DNA of 64,000 nt, taken from positions 1 through 64,000 of the forward strand of contig NZ_VJNB01000007.1 in NCBI RefSeq assembly GCF_007556595.1. Reading direction: 5' to 3'. Below, piece by piece: positions 1 to 14,364 of the stretch. Both the position numbers and the translations under genes were made by a program. Numbering within the stretch: position 1 is the first letter of the stretch; each line of letters opens with the position of its first letter. The DNA comes from Tepidimonas alkaliphilus (GTDB lineage: Bacteria; Pseudomonadota; Gammaproteobacteria; Burkholderiales; Burkholderiaceae_C). Under the pieces are notes generated by a model, which saw nothing but the letters and a program-made list of their open reading frames with translations, was not told the DNA's origin and ran no database searches.

Positions 1-158
1 AGCTGCCCAAGGACAAAGAGATGGTGATGCCGGGCGACAACGTGACGCTGACGGTCAAGCTGATTGCGCCGATTGCGATGGAGGAAGGCTTGCGCTTTGC
101 CATCCGCGAAGGCGGTCGCACCGTGGGTGCCGGCGTCGTCACCAAGATCATCGAGTGA
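1..158 (+). CDS. tuf: Elongation factor Tu, C-terminal fragment
   Basis: This is the 3' end of tuf, cut by the window start; it is read from base 3 to the TGA at 156-158. The visible part contains [15 protein letters not shown] and ends [14 protein letters not shown], the invariant C-terminus of domain 3 of EF-Tu, which delivers aminoacyl-tRNA to the ribosome. It lies 13 nt upstream of rpsJ, the usual end of the str operon in betaproteobacteria. Identification is secure from the C-terminal 51 residues. Confidence 0.97.
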   Translation, partial: LPKDKEMVMPGDNVTLTVKLIAPIAMEEGLRFAIREGGRTVGAGVVTKIIE

Positions 159-171
159 GGCGCGGCGCACC

Positions 172-483
172 ATGACCAAACAAAAAATCCGCATTCGCCT
201 CAAGGCGTTTGACTACAAGCTGATCGATGCTTCGGCGGCGCAGATCGTCGATACCGCCAAGCGCACCGGCGCCATCGTGCGCGGCCCTGTGCCGCTGCCG
301 ACACGTTTGAAGCGCTTCGACATCCTGCGCTCGCCGCACGTTAACAAGACCAGCCGCGACCAGTTTGAGATCCGCACGCACCAGCGCTTGATGGACATCG
401 TCGATCCGACCGACAAGACGGTCGATGCGCTGATGAAGTTGGACTTGCCGGCCGGCGTGGACGTCGAGATCAAGCTCCAGTAA
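172..483 (+). CDS. rpsJ: 30S ribosomal protein S10
   Basis: The protein has 103 residues, the standard length for S10, and begins [19 protein letters not shown]; it contains the RGPVPLPTR segment typical of S10/NusE. Besides its place in the small subunit, S10 acts as NusE in transcription antitermination. The ATG at 172 was chosen over upstream in-frame starts because those lie inside tuf. It follows tuf by 13 nt and is separated from rplC by 174 nt with a hairpin and a strong promoter, so it probably belongs mainly to the tuf transcript. Confidence 0.98.
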   Translation: MTKQKIRIRLKAFDYKLIDASAAQIVDTAKRTGAIVRGPVPLPTRLKRFDILRSPHVNKTSRDQFEIRTHQRLMDIVDPTDKTVDALMKLDLPAGVDVEIKLQ

Positions 484-505
484 GCGGCGCTGCAGCTGCT
501 GGTGC

Positions 506-534
506 TTGACACGCGAAAGCCCTCAATCTACAAT
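506..534 (+). promoter_or_regulatory. Sigma-70 promoter of the S10 operon
   Basis: A near-consensus promoter is visible: TTGACA at 506-511, a 17-bp spacer, and TACAAT at 529-534. Transcription would begin near 541, giving a leader of about 117 nt before rplC. The -10 element lies inside the loop and 3' arm of the hairpin at 518-542, so the promoter and the end of the upstream unit share the same bases. Confidence 0.85.
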
Positions 535-566
535 TGAGGGCTTCGCTTTTTTGCGAAGGCTTTTTG
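518..566 (+). terminator. Candidate terminator after rpsJ, overlapping the promoter
   Basis: A perfect 10-bp stem AGCCCTCAAT (518-527) / ATTGAGGGCT (533-542) with a 5-nt loop is followed four bases later by six Ts. A second small hairpin, CTTCGC (541-546) / GCGAAG (553-558), uses that T run as its loop and is followed by GCTTTTTG. Together they look like the end of the str-operon transcript. The T run does not directly abut the first stem, so efficiency is uncertain. Confidence 0.6.
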
Positions 567-657
567 CAACCAGGGTGCGTCTGGCTTGGCAGGTTGTCCA
601 GGTCAGGCGCCTGACCCATCAGGCCCGGCCAATTGCAGTCGGGACGTGGAGATAACG

Positions 658-1317
658 ATGAGTCTGAGCAACTCTTTGGGGTTGTTGGGCCGCAAGGTGG
701 GCATGATGCGCCTGTTCACCGAAGAAGGCGACATGGTGCCTGTCACGGTGGTGGATGTCTCCAACAACCGTGTGGTCCAAGTGAAGGTGCAGGCCACCGA
801 TGGCTACGACGCCTTGCAGGTGGCTTATGGCAAGCGGCGCGCCTCGCGCGTGACCAAGCCGATGGCCGGGCACTACGCCAAAGCGGGCGTGGAAGCGGGT
901 GAAATCTTGCGCGAATTTCGCGTGACGCCGGAGGTGGCGGCGCGCTACGCGCCGGGCGCGGTGCTGCAGGTGGGCGAGCTGTTCCAGCCCGGTCAAAAAG
1001 TGGATGTGCAAGGCACCAGCATCGGTAAAGGTTTCGCGGGCACCATCAAGCGGCACAACTTCGGCTCGCAGCGCGCCTCGCACGGCAACAGCCGCTCGCA
1101 CAATGTGCCGGGTTCCATTTCGATGGCGCAGGATCCGGGCCGCGTCTTTCCTGGCAAGCGCATGACCGGCCACATGGGTCACGAGACGGTGACCGTGCAA
1201 AACCTCGACATCGTGCGGGTGGACGCCGAGCGTCAGCTGCTGTTGATCAAAGGTGCGGTGCCCGGCGCCAAGGGTGGCTTCGTGACCGTGCGTCCGGCCG
1301 TCAAGGCCGCCAAGTAA
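658..1317 (+). CDS. rplC: 50S ribosomal protein L3
   Basis: L3 of 219 residues, beginning [18 protein letters not shown], with the conserved [15 protein letters not shown] and [17 protein letters not shown] stretches around the methylated Gln site. L3 binds 23S rRNA near the peptidyl transferase centre and initiates large-subunit assembly. The start at 658 has a GGAG six bases upstream; the longer reading frame to 586 lacks L3 homology. It is the first gene behind the S10-operon promoter. Confidence 0.98.
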   Translation: MSLSNSLGLLGRKVGMMRLFTEEGDMVPVTVVDVSNNRVVQVKVQATDGYDALQVAYGKRRASRVTKPMAGHYAKAGVEAGEILREFRVTPEVAARYAPGAVLQVGELFQPGQKVDVQGTSIGKGFAGTIKRHNFGSQRASHGNSRSHNVPGSISMAQDPGRVFPGKRMTGHMGHETVTVQNLDIVRVDAERQLLLIKGAVPGAKGGFVTVRPAVKAAK

Positions 1318-1323
1318 GGAGCG

Positions 1324-1950
1324 ATGCGCATGCAAGTCGAACTCCTCAACGAACAAGGTCAGGCCACCGCCACCGTCGAGGTGCCTGAAACCGTTTTCGG
1401 GCGCGAATTCAACGAGGCGTTGGTGCACCAGCTGGTGGTGGCCTACCAGGCCAACGCCCGCCAAGGCACGCGCGCGCAAAAAGACCGCGGCGCCGTCAAG
1501 CACACCACCCGCAAGCCCTTCCGTCAAAAAGGCACCGGCAACGCCCGTGCGGGGATGAACTCCTCGCCGCTGTGGCGCGGCGGCGGCAAGATCTTCCCGA
1601 GCAGCCCGGACGAGAATTTCTCGCACAAGCTCAACAAAAAGATGTACCGCGCCGGCATGGCTTCGATCTTTTCGCAGCTGGTGCGCGAGGGCCGGCTGTC
1701 GGTGGTGGATTCGATCAAGGTCGAGGCGCCCAAGACCAAGCTGCTGGCCAGCAAGCTCAAGGCCATGAACCTGAGCTCGGCGCTGATCATCGCCGACGAG
1801 ATTGACGAAAACCTCTACCTGGCGTCGCGCAACCTGCCCAATGTGCGGGTGGTGGAGCCGCGCCACGCCGATCCGGTGTCGCTGGTGCACTTCAAGAAGG
1901 TGCTGGTCACCAAGGGCGCGCTGGACAAGATCAAGGAGATGTTCGCATGA
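1324..1950 (+). CDS. rplD: 50S ribosomal protein L4
   Basis: L4 of 208 residues with the conserved loop region [20 protein letters not shown] that extends into the exit tunnel. In many bacteria L4 also represses its own operon, but no such site is proposed here. The start at 1324 sits three bases from AAGGAG, while an ATG two codons later (1330) is better spaced, so the first two residues are uncertain. It overlaps rplW by 4 nt, which suggests translational coupling. Confidence 0.97.
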   Translation: MRMQVELLNEQGQATATVEVPETVFGREFNEALVHQLVVAYQANARQGTRAQKDRGAVKHTTRKPFRQKGTGNARAGMNSSPLWRGGGKIFPSSPDENFSHKLNKKMYRAGMASIFSQLVREGRLSVVDSIKVEAPKTKLLASKLKAMNLSSALIIADEIDENLYLASRNLPNVRVVEPRHADPVSLVHFKKVLVTKGALDKIKEMFA

Positions 1951-2261
1951 GCCAGCGGAAATTCGACGAAGGTCGCCTGATGCAGGTGCTGGTGGCGCCG
2001 ATCATCTCGGAAAAAGCCACGCGCGTCGGCGAGGCCACCAACACCTATCTGTTCAAGGTGCTGCGCGACGCCGAAAAGCCCGAAATCAAGGCGGCGGTGG
2101 AGCTGCTGTTCAACGTCAAGGTCAAGGATGTCAACGTCCTGAACCAAAAAGGCAAGGTCAAGCGCTTCGGCAAGATCACGGGGCGTCGCGACCATGTGCG
2201 CAAAGCCTACGTGACGCTGGCCGAGGGCCAGGAAATCCAATTTGGCGCTGAAGGGGCCTGA
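1947..2261 (+). CDS. rplW: 50S ribosomal protein L23
   Basis: L23 of 104 residues with [15 protein letters not shown] near the N-terminus and [17 protein letters not shown] in the extended loop. It lies at the tunnel exit and docks trigger factor and SRP. Its ATG overlaps the rplD stop as ATGA. A start at the internal Met (MQVLVAPI) is possible, but the longer form matches Burkholderiales orthologues. Confidence 0.97.
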   Translation: MSQRKFDEGRLMQVLVAPIISEKATRVGEATNTYLFKVLRDAEKPEIKAAVELLFNVKVKDVNVLNQKGKVKRFGKITGRRDHVRKAYVTLAEGQEIQFGAEGA

Positions 2262-2266
2262 TCACC

Positions 2267-3091
2267 ATGGCAGTCATCAAGATGAAGCCGACCTCGCCAG
2301 GCCGTCGCGGCATGGTGAAGGTCACGCGCGAAAACCTCCACAAGGGCCCTGGTTACGCGCCCCTGCTGGAGCCGCTGAAGAAGCATTCGGGCCGCAACAA
2401 CCACGGCCACATCACGGTGCGCCACCAAGGCGGCGGCGCCAAGCATCACTACCGTATCATCGACTTCCGCCGCGACAAGGACAACATCCCGGCCAAGGTC
2501 GAGCGACTCGAATACGATCCGAACCGCAGCGCGCACATCGCGCTGGTGTGCTACGCTGATGGCGAGCGCCGCTACATCATCGCTCCGCGCGGGCTGGAGG
2601 TTGGCCAGACCATCGTCAGCGGGCCGGAGTCGCCGATCCGGGTGGGCAACACGCTGCCGATCCGCAACATCCCGGTGGGCTCCACGATCCACTGCATCGA
2701 GCTCAAGCCTGGCAAAGGCGCGCAGCTGGTGCGCTCGGCTGGCACCTCGGCGGTGCTGCTGGCGCGCGAGGGTGTCTATGCGCAAGTGCGATTGCGCTCC
2801 GGCGAAGTGCGCAAGGTGCACGTGGACTGCCGCGCCACCATCGGCGAAGTTTCCAACCCCGAGCACAGCCTGCGCCAAATCGGCAAGGCCGGCGTCAAGC
2901 GCCACATGGGCATTCGCCCAACCGTGCGCGGCGTGGCAATGAACCCGATCGACCACCCGCACGGCGGTGGCGAGGGCCGCACCGGCACCGGTCAGCCGCC
3001 GCGCGATCCGTGGGGCAACCTGACCAAGGGCTACCGCACCCGCCGCAATCGCCGCACGCAGAACATGATCGTGTCGCGCCGCAAGAAGTAA
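2267..3091 (+). CDS. rplB: 50S ribosomal protein L2
   Basis: L2 of 274 residues, beginning [19 protein letters not shown], with the C-terminal signature [19 protein letters not shown] that contains the conserved histidine near the peptidyl transferase centre. It starts 5 nt after rplW. Length and motifs are standard. Confidence 0.98.
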   Translation: MAVIKMKPTSPGRRGMVKVTRENLHKGPGYAPLLEPLKKHSGRNNHGHITVRHQGGGAKHHYRIIDFRRDKDNIPAKVERLEYDPNRSAHIALVCYADGERRYIIAPRGLEVGQTIVSGPESPIRVGNTLPIRNIPVGSTIHCIELKPGKGAQLVRSAGTSAVLLAREGVYAQVRLRSGEVRKVHVDCRATIGEVSNPEHSLRQIGKAGVKRHMGIRPTVRGVAMNPIDHPHGGGEGRTGTGQPPRDPWGNLTKGYRTRRNRRTQNMIVSRRKK

Positions 3092-3102
3092 AGGGTTGAG
3101 CC

Positions 3103-3378
3103 ATGTCGCGTTCACTGAAAAAAGGCCCGTTCGTCGATCATCATCTGATGGCCAAGGTCGAAAAAGCCCTGGCCAGCAAGGACAAAAAGCCGATCAAGAC
3201 CTGGTCGCGGCGCTCCACGATCCTGCCCGAGTTCATTGGGCTGACGATTGCGGTGCACAACGGGCGTCAGCATGTGCCGGTTTACATCACCGAGCAAATG
3301 GTGGGCCACAAGCTCGGCGAGTTTTCGCTGACGCGCACCTTCAAAGGCCACCCCGGCGACAAGAAGGCCAAGAAGTAA
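3103..3378 (+). CDS. rpsS: 30S ribosomal protein S19
   Basis: S19 of 91 residues, beginning [20 protein letters not shown], with the family core [16 protein letters not shown] and the [17 protein letters not shown] segment. It binds the head of the 30S subunit with S13. It is 11 nt downstream of rplB and 12 nt upstream of rplV in the same operon. Confidence 0.98.
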   Translation: MSRSLKKGPFVDHHLMAKVEKALASKDKKPIKTWSRRSTILPEFIGLTIAVHNGRQHVPVYITEQMVGHKLGEFSLTRTFKGHPGDKKAKK

Positions 3379-3390
3379 GGAAAGAGATCC

Positions 3391-3720
3391 ATGGAAACCC
3401 GCTGTATCGTTCGCGGCGTGCGCCTGTCGGCTCAAAAGGGCCGGCTGGTGGCCGACCTGATTCGCGGCAAGAAGGTGGACCAGGCGCTCAACATCCTGGC
3501 CTTCACGCCGAAGAAGGCTGCCGGCATCATCCGCAAGGCGCTGCTGTCCGCCATCGCCAACGCCGAACACAACGAAGGCGCCGACATCGACGAGCTGAAG
3601 GTCAAGACCATTCACGTCGAGCAGGGCGCCACGCTCAAGCGCTTCACCGCGCGTGCCAAGGGTCGCGGCAACCGCATCAGCAAGCCGACCTGCCACATTT
3701 ACGTGACCGTGGGGAACTGA
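3391..3720 (+). CDS. rplV: 50S ribosomal protein L22
   Basis: L22 of 109 residues. The body [20 protein letters not shown] and the hairpin-loop end [17 protein letters not shown] are typical; the loop lines the exit tunnel opposite L4. A GGAAAGAG purine run precedes the ATG at 3391. It is followed 16 nt later by rpsC. Confidence 0.97.
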   Translation: METRCIVRGVRLSAQKGRLVADLIRGKKVDQALNILAFTPKKAAGIIRKALLSAIANAEHNEGADIDELKVKTIHVEQGATLKRFTARAKGRGNRISKPTCHIYVTVGN

Positions 3721-3736
3721 CAAGGAAAGGAAGACC

Positions 3737-4600
3737 ATGGGGCAAAAAATCCATCCTACGGGCTTTCGCCTGTCGGTGACCCGCAACTGGGCCAGCCGCT
3801 GGTACGCCAACAACCGCGAATTCGCGGGCATGCTGGCCGACGACATCAAGGTTCGCGCCTACCTGCGCGAAAAACTCAAAAACGCGGCGGTGTCGCGCAT
3901 CGTGATCGAGCGTCCGGCCAAAAACGCCCGCATCACCATTTACTCGGCCCGTCCGGGGGTGGTGATTGGCAAGAAAGGCGAGGACATCGAGCGCCTGAAA
4001 AAAGATCTGGCGCAGATGCTGGGCGTGCCGGTGGCCGTCAACATCGAGGAAATCCGCAAGCCTGAGGTTGACGCGCAACTGATCGCCGACTCGATCACCC
4101 AGCAGCTTGAGAAGCGCATTATGTTTCGCCGCGCGATGAAGCGCGCGATGCAAAACGCCATGCGCCTGGGCGCGCAAGGCGTCAAGATCATGTCGTCGGG
4201 CCGCTTGAATGGCATCGAGATCGCGCGCACCGAGTGGTATCGCGAAGGCCGCGTGCCGCTGCACACGCTGCGCGCCGACATCGATTACGGCGCCTCGGTG
4301 GCCAAGACCACTTACGGCACCATCGGGGTGAAAGTCTGGGTTTACAAAGGAGACACGCTGGGCCGCAACGATGTGCCGTCGCTGGACAGCACGCCGCGCC
4401 CGGCTGATGAAGAGCGTCGCAGCCGCGGCGCGCGCCGTGACGGCGCGCGCACGGCTCGGGGCGCGGCCCGCCGCGGTGGCGCCCATGCTGCACCGGCTGA
4501 TGGCTCTGACAAGCCCGCCGAGGCCACCGCGCAGCCTGCCGTTAAGCGCGTTCAAGCCAACGCACCCGCCTCTGCAGCGGCGGACGGCCAAGGAGTTTGA
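3737..4600 (+). CDS. rpsC: 30S ribosomal protein S3 with a long basic C-terminal tail
   Basis: S3 of 287 residues, beginning [18 protein letters not shown]. The KH domain motif [15 protein letters not shown] and the C-terminal domain ending [19 protein letters not shown] are canonical. About 70 further residues follow, rich in Arg, Ala and Asp/Glu, with no fold that I recognise. Long low-complexity tails on S3 occur in Burkholderiales, so this is probably lineage-specific and not a fusion. The rplP start codon lies 2 nt after its stop. Confidence 0.97.
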   Translation: MGQKIHPTGFRLSVTRNWASRWYANNREFAGMLADDIKVRAYLREKLKNAAVSRIVIERPAKNARITIYSARPGVVIGKKGEDIERLKKDLAQMLGVPVAVNIEEIRKPEVDAQLIADSITQQLEKRIMFRRAMKRAMQNAMRLGAQGVKIMSSGRLNGIEIARTEWYREGRVPLHTLRADIDYGASVAKTTYGTIGVKVWVYKGDTLGRNDVPSLDSTPRPADEERRSRGARRDGARTARGAARRGGAHAAPADGSDKPAEATAQPAVKRVQANAPASAAADGQGV

Positions 4601-4602
4601 TC

Positions 4603-5019
4603 ATGTTGCAACCTGCTCGTCGCAAATTCCGCAAAGAGCACAAAGGCCGCAACACCGGCGTGGCCACCAGCGGCACCACGGTGGTGTTCGGCGATTACGG
4701 TCTGAAGGCGGTGGGGCGCGGTCGCCTGACCGCGCGCCAAATCGAGGCCGCGCGCCGCGCCATCAGCCGCCACGTCAAGCGTGGCGGGCGGATCTGGATT
4801 CGCGTCTTTCCGGATAAGCCCATCACCCAGAAACCGGCTGAAGTCCGCATGGGCAACGGCAAGGGCAACGTTGAATATTACGTCGCCGAAATCCAGCCCG
4901 GCAAAGTGCTCTACGAAATCATGGGCGTGCCGGAGCAGCTCGCGCGCGAAGCCTTTGCGCTGGCGGCGGCCAAGCTGCCAATGCCCACCACGTTTGTCAC
5001 GCGCATGTTGGGCCAGTGA
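4603..5019 (+). CDS. rplP: 50S ribosomal protein L16
   Basis: L16 of 138 residues beginning [19 protein letters not shown], with [18 protein letters not shown] and [19 protein letters not shown], typical of the tRNA-contacting core. The ATG at 4603 was preferred to a TTG two codons upstream because nearly all L16 proteins begin MLQP. AAGGAG at 4590-4595 is suitably placed. Confidence 0.98.
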   Translation: MLQPARRKFRKEHKGRNTGVATSGTTVVFGDYGLKAVGRGRLTARQIEAARRAISRHVKRGGRIWIRVFPDKPITQKPAEVRMGNGKGNVEYYVAEIQPGKVLYEIMGVPEQLAREAFALAAAKLPMPTTFVTRMLGQ

Positions 5020-5031
5020 GGAGGATCGTCC

Positions 5032-5229
5032 ATGAAAGCCGCTGAACTGCGCCAAAAAGACGTGCAGGCGTTGCAGGCCGAAATTCGTTCGCTGCAGCGC
5101 GCCCACTTCAACCTGCGGATGCAGAAAGCCACGCAACAGCTGACCAATACGGCGGCGCTGCGGCAGACACGCCGCGCCGTCGCGCGGGCCAAGACGATTC
5201 TGGCTGAAAAGCTGGCCGCCGGGCAATAA
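5032..5229 (+). CDS. rpmC: 50S ribosomal protein L29
   Basis: L29 of 65 residues: [18 protein letters not shown] followed by the helical hairpin with [19 protein letters not shown]. It lies beside L23 at the tunnel exit. GAGGA precedes the start. It is 12 nt after rplP and 12 nt before rpsQ. Confidence 0.97.
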   Translation: MKAAELRQKDVQALQAEIRSLQRAHFNLRMQKATQQLTNTAALRQTRRAVARAKTILAEKLAAGQ

Positions 5230-5241
5230 GGAGCGACCACC

Positions 5242-5505
5242 ATGACGCAAGGCAAGATCAAGCGCACCCTGATCGGCAAGGTGGTCAGCGACAAGCGCGC
5301 CAAGACCATCACCGTGCTGGTGGAGCGGCGGGTCAAGCATCCGCTCTACGACAAAATCGTCATCAAATCGAGCAAATACCACGCGCACGACGAAAACGGC
5401 GAATACAAGCTCGGCGACATCGTCGAAATCACCGAAAGCCGTCCGCTGTCCAAGACCAAAAACTGGATCGCGACGCGGCTGGTGCAAAAAGCCTCGGAAG
5501 TCTGA
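5242..5505 (+). CDS. rpsQ: 30S ribosomal protein S17
   Basis: S17 of 87 residues with the OB-fold core [20 protein letters not shown] and the [16 protein letters not shown] motif. It is the last ribosomal gene in this block: a strong terminator follows at 5558-5585, so rplN and the spc genes are not contiguous here. The S10 operon thus ends at rpsQ, as in the classical S10 unit. Confidence 0.97.
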   Translation: MTQGKIKRTLIGKVVSDKRAKTITVLVERRVKHPLYDKIVIKSSKYHAHDENGEYKLGDIVEITESRPLSKTKNWIATRLVQKASEV

Positions 5506-5557
5506 CGCCGTGCCCCGCGGGCCAGGAAAAACCTGGCTTGCGGGCAGGGATAAGCCG

Positions 5558-5585
5558 AAACGGCCGACAATGTCGGCCGTTTTTT
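5558..5585 (+). terminator. Rho-independent terminator of the S10 operon
   Basis: A 10-bp stem, AAACGGCCGA (5558-5567) with TCGGCCGTTT (5573-5582), has a 5-nt loop and runs into six Ts ending at 5585. It stands 52 nt after rpsQ and 16 nt before the peroxiredoxin start. Confidence 0.9.
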
Positions 5586-5601
5586 GTTGCAGGAGTTCGC
5601 C

Positions 5602-6126
5602 ATGATCCAAGTCGGCGACCGCTTGCCCGATGTGGTGTTGATGGAGTATTGCGAGGCCAGCACGCCCGGCTGCGCGCTGGGCCCCCAGCCGGTGCGCGTG
5701 CGCGAGGCGGCCGCGGGCAAGCTCGTGGCGCTGTTTGCGGTGCCGGGGGCTTTCACGCCCACATGTTCGACCCGGCACTTGCCTGGTTACCTGCAGCGTT
5801 ACGATGAGCTGCGCGCCGCAGGCGTCAAGGAGATCTGGTGCGTCAGCGTCAACGACGCCTTCGTCATGCACGCCTGGGGCCGCGAGCAGGGAGCCAACGG
5901 CAAGATCCGCATGCTCGCCGATGGCAGCGCCGAGTTTGCGCGCGCCACGGGGTTGACGTTGGATTTAACCGCTCGAGGTTTGGGGCTGCGCAGCAACCGC
6001 TACTCCATGCTGGTGCAGGATGGCATCGTGCGCGTCCTCAACGTCGAAGGAGCCGGGGCGTTGGAAGTCAGCGATGCCGACACCTTGCTGGCTCAGCTGC
6101 GCTCGTGGTCGGCGCAAGTCGGCTGA
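5602..6126 (+). CDS. Peroxiredoxin, Prx5 type
   Basis: A 174-residue thiol peroxidase of the AhpC/TSA Prx5 subfamily. The peroxidatic cysteine is Cys55 in the signature PGAFTPTCSTRHLPGY. Such enzymes reduce hydrogen peroxide and organic peroxides in the cytosol, with glutathione/glutaredoxin or thioredoxin as reductant. The ATG at 5602 has AGGAG seven bases upstream. Two further cysteines (Cys17 and Cys24) lie in an N-terminal segment that is usually variable; whether one is resolving is unknown. It lies directly behind the S10 terminator and is probably transcribed alone or by readthrough. Confidence 0.9.
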   Translation: MIQVGDRLPDVVLMEYCEASTPGCALGPQPVRVREAAAGKLVALFAVPGAFTPTCSTRHLPGYLQRYDELRAAGVKEIWCVSVNDAFVMHAWGREQGANGKIRMLADGSAEFARATGLTLDLTARGLGLRSNRYSMLVQDGIVRVLNVEGAGALEVSDADTLLAQLRSWSAQVG

Positions 6127-6666
6127 TCACAGTTCCAGCTTGAGGTAGTGCGCGCCGGGCAGCGGGTTGTGGTAATACGGCGCGACCTCTTCGAAGCCCA
6201 GCTCCTGATACAGCGCTCGGGCGGCTTCCATGTCGCGCAGCGTATCCAGCAGCATGCAGTCGTAGCCGGCCTGGCGCGCCAGGGCGATGATGTGCTCGGC
6301 CAGCTGGCGCCCCAACCCGAACCCGCGAAACGGGCGGCGCACAAACAGCCGCTTCATCTCGCAGGCGTTGCCGTGGTCGCTTTCAAACAACGGCCGCAGC
6401 GCGCAGCAGCCTGCCGGCTCGCCGTCCACGCGCACCAGCACGAGCGCGGCCAGCGGCGGCGGGTAGGCGCCGGCGGGGTCATCCAGCTCGGCGGCAAACC
6501 CCTGAAAACCCAAATCGATGCCGATGTCGTCCTGGTATTCGCGCAACAGCGCCCGCGCCGCCTCCACATCGGCGCGCGCGGCCTGCGCGTCAATTGTGAG
6601 CCATTCCAGCTCGGGGGTGACGGCCTGCTCGGGGGGGCGGGTCGCCGGTCTGGGGGATGGGTTCAT
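6127..6666 (-). CDS. GNAT family N-acetyltransferase
   Basis: A 179-residue acetyltransferase with the acetyl-CoA binding loop RRPFRGFGLGRQLAEHII (motif A) and the C-terminal YQELGFEEVAPYYHNPL typical of small GNATs close to the phosphinothricin/amino-acid acetyltransferase type. Substrate cannot be inferred. The ATG at 6666 was taken because the frame continues upstream into non-homologous sequence. It lies downstream of the cytochrome b561 gene on the same strand (44 nt gap), convergent with the peroxiredoxin (their ends abut at 6126/6127). Confidence 0.8.
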   Translation of the reverse strand: MNPSPRPATRPPEQAVTPELEWLTIDAQAARADVEAARALLREYQDDIGIDLGFQGFAAELDDPAGAYPPPLAALVLVRVDGEPAGCCALRPLFESDHGNACEMKRLFVRRPFRGFGLGRQLAEHIIALARQAGYDCMLLDTLRDMEAARALYQELGFEEVAPYYHNPLPGAHYLKLEL

Positions 6667-6710
6667 GGGCCGGATGATACGGGCCGCCGGCGCCGCCAGC
6701 CAAGAGCCCT

Positions 6711-7394
6711 TTAGCCCAGCCAAAGCTCGGCTTGCACGATGGCCCAGGTGAGCATCGCGCTCAGTAGCGCCAGCGCCACGGCGCGCCAGCGCTCGCGCGC
6801 GCCGTCGGCGCTGGCGGGCGTGCCGACAGGCAGCCGCTTGTCGCCGTGCAGCATTGGCGGCAGCAGCGCCTGGCCCCGCCAGTGATAGACCCCAATGGCG
6901 GCCACGTGCAGGCCGACCAGCGCCAGCACGATCAGTTTGCCGGTGCTCTTGTGCCAGGCGGTCGCGGCATACGCCGTGCTCGATTCGACATAGCGGGCCA
7001 GCGGCCCGACGAATGCGATCTCGTCGTCGCTGATCAGCCCGGTACCCACTTGCACGGCCAAGGCGAGCAACAGCGCCCACACCGACAGCGCTCCCAGCGG
7101 CGAGTGGCCGATGCTCACCTCCGCTGGAGCGCGCCCGCGCAGGTAAGCCCAAAGGGTGGCGGGGCTGTAGAGAAAACTGCCAAAACGCGACCAGCGCCCG
7201 CCCCACAGCCCCCAGAACAAACGGAATAGTAGCAGAGCCAACACGGCGTAGCCCAGGCGCTGATGCCACGTCATCCAGTTGCCGCCAAGGTTGCCGGTGA
7301 TGACAAGCCCCGCCACCGAGGCTGCCAGCAGCCAGTGAAACAGCCGTGTGGGCAGATCCCACACCCGCACGGCCTCAGTCTGAGCTTGGGTCAT
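6711..7394 (-). CDS. Cytochrome b561 family membrane protein
   Basis: A 227-residue integral membrane protein starting MTQAQTEAVRVWDLPTRLFH. It has about four or five hydrophobic segments with the haem-ligand histidines expected of the bacterial diheme b561 family, including RLFHWLL near the N-terminus, WMTWHQRLGYAVLA, AWHKSTGKLIV and LVGLHVAAIGVYHW. It passes electrons between quinone and a periplasmic cytochrome. The divergently transcribed c-type cytochrome at 7520 is a frequent partner. An upstream in-frame start (7454) is unlikely because its extra residues are not conserved in type. Confidence 0.85.
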   Translation of the reverse strand: MTQAQTEAVRVWDLPTRLFHWLLAASVAGLVITGNLGGNWMTWHQRLGYAVLALLLFRLFWGLWGGRWSRFGSFLYSPATLWAYLRGRAPAEVSIGHSPLGALSVWALLLALAVQVGTGLISDDEIAFVGPLARYVESSTAYAATAWHKSTGKLIVLALVGLHVAAIGVYHWRGQALLPPMLHGDKRLPVGTPASADGARERWRAVALALLSAMLTWAIVQAELWLG

Positions 7395-7519
7395 GATTGT
7401 TGGATCTCCATCGAAAGCCGCGGGGAACCGCTGCACGTTCCACGCGCTCAGCATACACTGTGCGGGGCATTCACCGATGTCTCGCCCTTTGGGTGCAACT
7501 GCTGCAGGAGGAAGTTCCC

Positions 7520-7972
7520 ATGCTGATTCGATCCTTGACGACCTTGGCGGTGGCCACGCTGGCCGCCGTGGGCGTGCACGCGCAGCCGCTGTTTCAAAAG
7601 CCCGAGGACGCGGTCAAATACCGGCAGGCGGCGTTCACCGTGATGGGGGCGCACTTTAGCCGCATTGGCGCCATGGTGCAGGGGCGCGTGCCGTTCGACG
7701 CCAAAGTGGCGCAGGACAGCGCTGCGGTGGTGGCGAGCATGGCGGCGCTGCCGTGGGCGGGCTTTACCCCCGACACCGAAAAAATCAAAAGCCGCACCAA
7801 GCCCGAGGCGTGGATGGAAATGGACAAGGTGCGCGCCGGCGCCGACAAGATGATGAAAGCCGTGGCCGAGCTGCAAGCCGCTGCGCGCACCGGCAACCTC
7901 GACGCGGTGAAGAAAACCTTCGGCGAGGCGGCGGCCACCTGCAAGGCGTGCCACGACGCTTACCGGGAGTAA
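7520..7972 (+). CDS. Cytochrome c' / c556 family protein
   Basis: A 150-residue periplasmic cytochrome with a signal peptide (MLIRSLTTLAVATLAAVGVHA) and a single C-terminal haem site CKACH, followed by the final DAYRE. The four-helix layout and C-terminal CxxCH are those of cytochrome c'. Such proteins bind NO or act as electron carriers, often with a b561. GGAGGA precedes the start. The 125-nt gap to the b561 gene should hold both promoters, but I could not mark a convincing one. Confidence 0.88.
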   Translation: MLIRSLTTLAVATLAAVGVHAQPLFQKPEDAVKYRQAAFTVMGAHFSRIGAMVQGRVPFDAKVAQDSAAVVASMAALPWAGFTPDTEKIKSRTKPEAWMEMDKVRAGADKMMKAVAELQAAARTGNLDAVKKTFGEAAATCKACHDAYRE

Positions 7973-7993
7973 GCAGGTCGGCGCGGCGCCTGG

Positions 7994-8491
7994 CTAGCCG
8001 AGCAGCTTGTCCAGCAGGCTGGCCAGCGCATCGAAGTCGGGCGGGCCCACGTAGCGCTTGACGATGCGGCCCTGCCGATCGACGATGAACGTGGTGGGCG
8101 TGAGCTTGACGTCGCCCCAAGCGCGCGCCAGCTCGCCGTCGCGATCCAGCGCCACCTGAAATGGCAGCTGGCGCGTGCGCGTGAAGTTGGCGACCCACTC
8201 AGGCGGGTCGTAGCTCATGGCCACCGCCACAGTCTCAAACCCGCGCGCGGCAAAACGCTGATGCGTCTGCACCAGTTGCGGCATTTCTTTGACGCAGCTG
8301 GCGCATGTGGTGGCCCAAAAATTGACCAACAGCACCTTGCCTTGCAGCTCGGCCATGGTGAGCGTGCGGCCATCGAGCAAGTGAAAGGTTGAAGCGGGGG
8401 CGCGCTCGGCGCCGGCGCAGCCAGTCAGCGCGCCGGCCCAAGCGGCCCACCAAGGGGCTGCGAGCAACCAAGGGCGTAAGCGAACGTGCAT
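7994..8491 (-). CDS. TlpA-like thioredoxin-fold lipoprotein
   Basis: A 165-residue envelope protein with a lipoprotein signal (lipobox LTGC, Cys25) followed by a redoxin domain. The active site is WATTCASCVKEMP, a CxxC motif of the TlpA/ResA class, and the cis-proline loop is KLTPTTFIVD. It likely acts as a periplasmic disulfide reductase, for example in cytochrome c or metalloprotein maturation. The neighbouring c-type cytochrome fits this, but the pairing is inference. An ATG further upstream (8533) would hide the lipobox and was rejected. Confidence 0.85.
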   Translation of the reverse strand: MHVRLRPWLLAAPWWAAWAGALTGCAGAERAPASTFHLLDGRTLTMAELQGKVLLVNFWATTCASCVKEMPQLVQTHQRFAARGFETVAVAMSYDPPEWVANFTRTRQLPFQVALDRDGELARAWGDVKLTPTTFIVDRQGRIVKRYVGPPDFDALASLLDKLLG

Positions 8492-8556
8492 AAGGGCAAA
8501 TCCAGAAATCCTCGGATGGGATGACAGCGTCATTTGCGGTTAGGATGGGCCCCATC

Positions 8557-8955
8557 ATGACGACCCGATCCTCCGCACGGCGGCCGCTGCGAGTGCTGGT
8601 GGCCGATGACAACCCCCTGAACCTGCGGCTGGCCACCCGCATTCTGCGCGAAATGGGCCACAGCGGCATGCTGGTCAGCGACGGCCACAAGGTGTTGGAG
8701 GCGCTGCAGGCGCAAACGTTCGATTTGGTGCTGATGGACGTCACCATGCCCGGCATGGACGGGGTGGAGGCGCTGCGCGCATGGCGCGCCCGTGAAGCCG
8801 CGCTTGGCGCTCGGCGCACGCCGGTCATCATGGTGACCGCCTACGACCTGCCGGAAGATCGCCGTCGTCTGCTGGAGGCCGGCGCCGATGGCTACGTGGC
8901 CAAGCCGCTGGAGCCCGAGCGCCTGGCGGCGGAGATCCAGCGCGTGCTGGGCTAG
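8557..8955 (+). CDS. Single-domain response regulator
   Basis: A 132-residue receiver domain with no output domain: LRVLVADDNPLNLRLATRIL contains the acidic pair, VLMDVTMPGMDG the phospho-acceptor Asp, VIMVTAYD the Thr and GYVAKPLEPERL the Lys. It is 15 nt upstream of the large hybrid kinase, so it probably receives phosphate from or exchanges it with that kinase's HPt domain. ATGs at 8521 and 8545 are in frame; 8557 was chosen because AGGA lies 11 bases upstream and the domain begins soon after. Confidence 0.88.
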   Translation: MTTRSSARRPLRVLVADDNPLNLRLATRILREMGHSGMLVSDGHKVLEALQAQTFDLVLMDVTMPGMDGVEALRAWRAREAALGARRTPVIMVTAYDLPEDRRRLLEAGADGYVAKPLEPERLAAEIQRVLG

Positions 8956-8970
8956 CGCGGGGGCGGGCCG

Positions 8971-14350
<5,380 letters not shown>

Positions 14351-14364
<14 letters not shown>

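Noticed and set aside
7395-7519. A divergent promoter or regulator site between cytochrome b561 and cytochrome c'
   Set aside because: No convincing -35/-10 pair or inverted repeat was found in the 125 nt.
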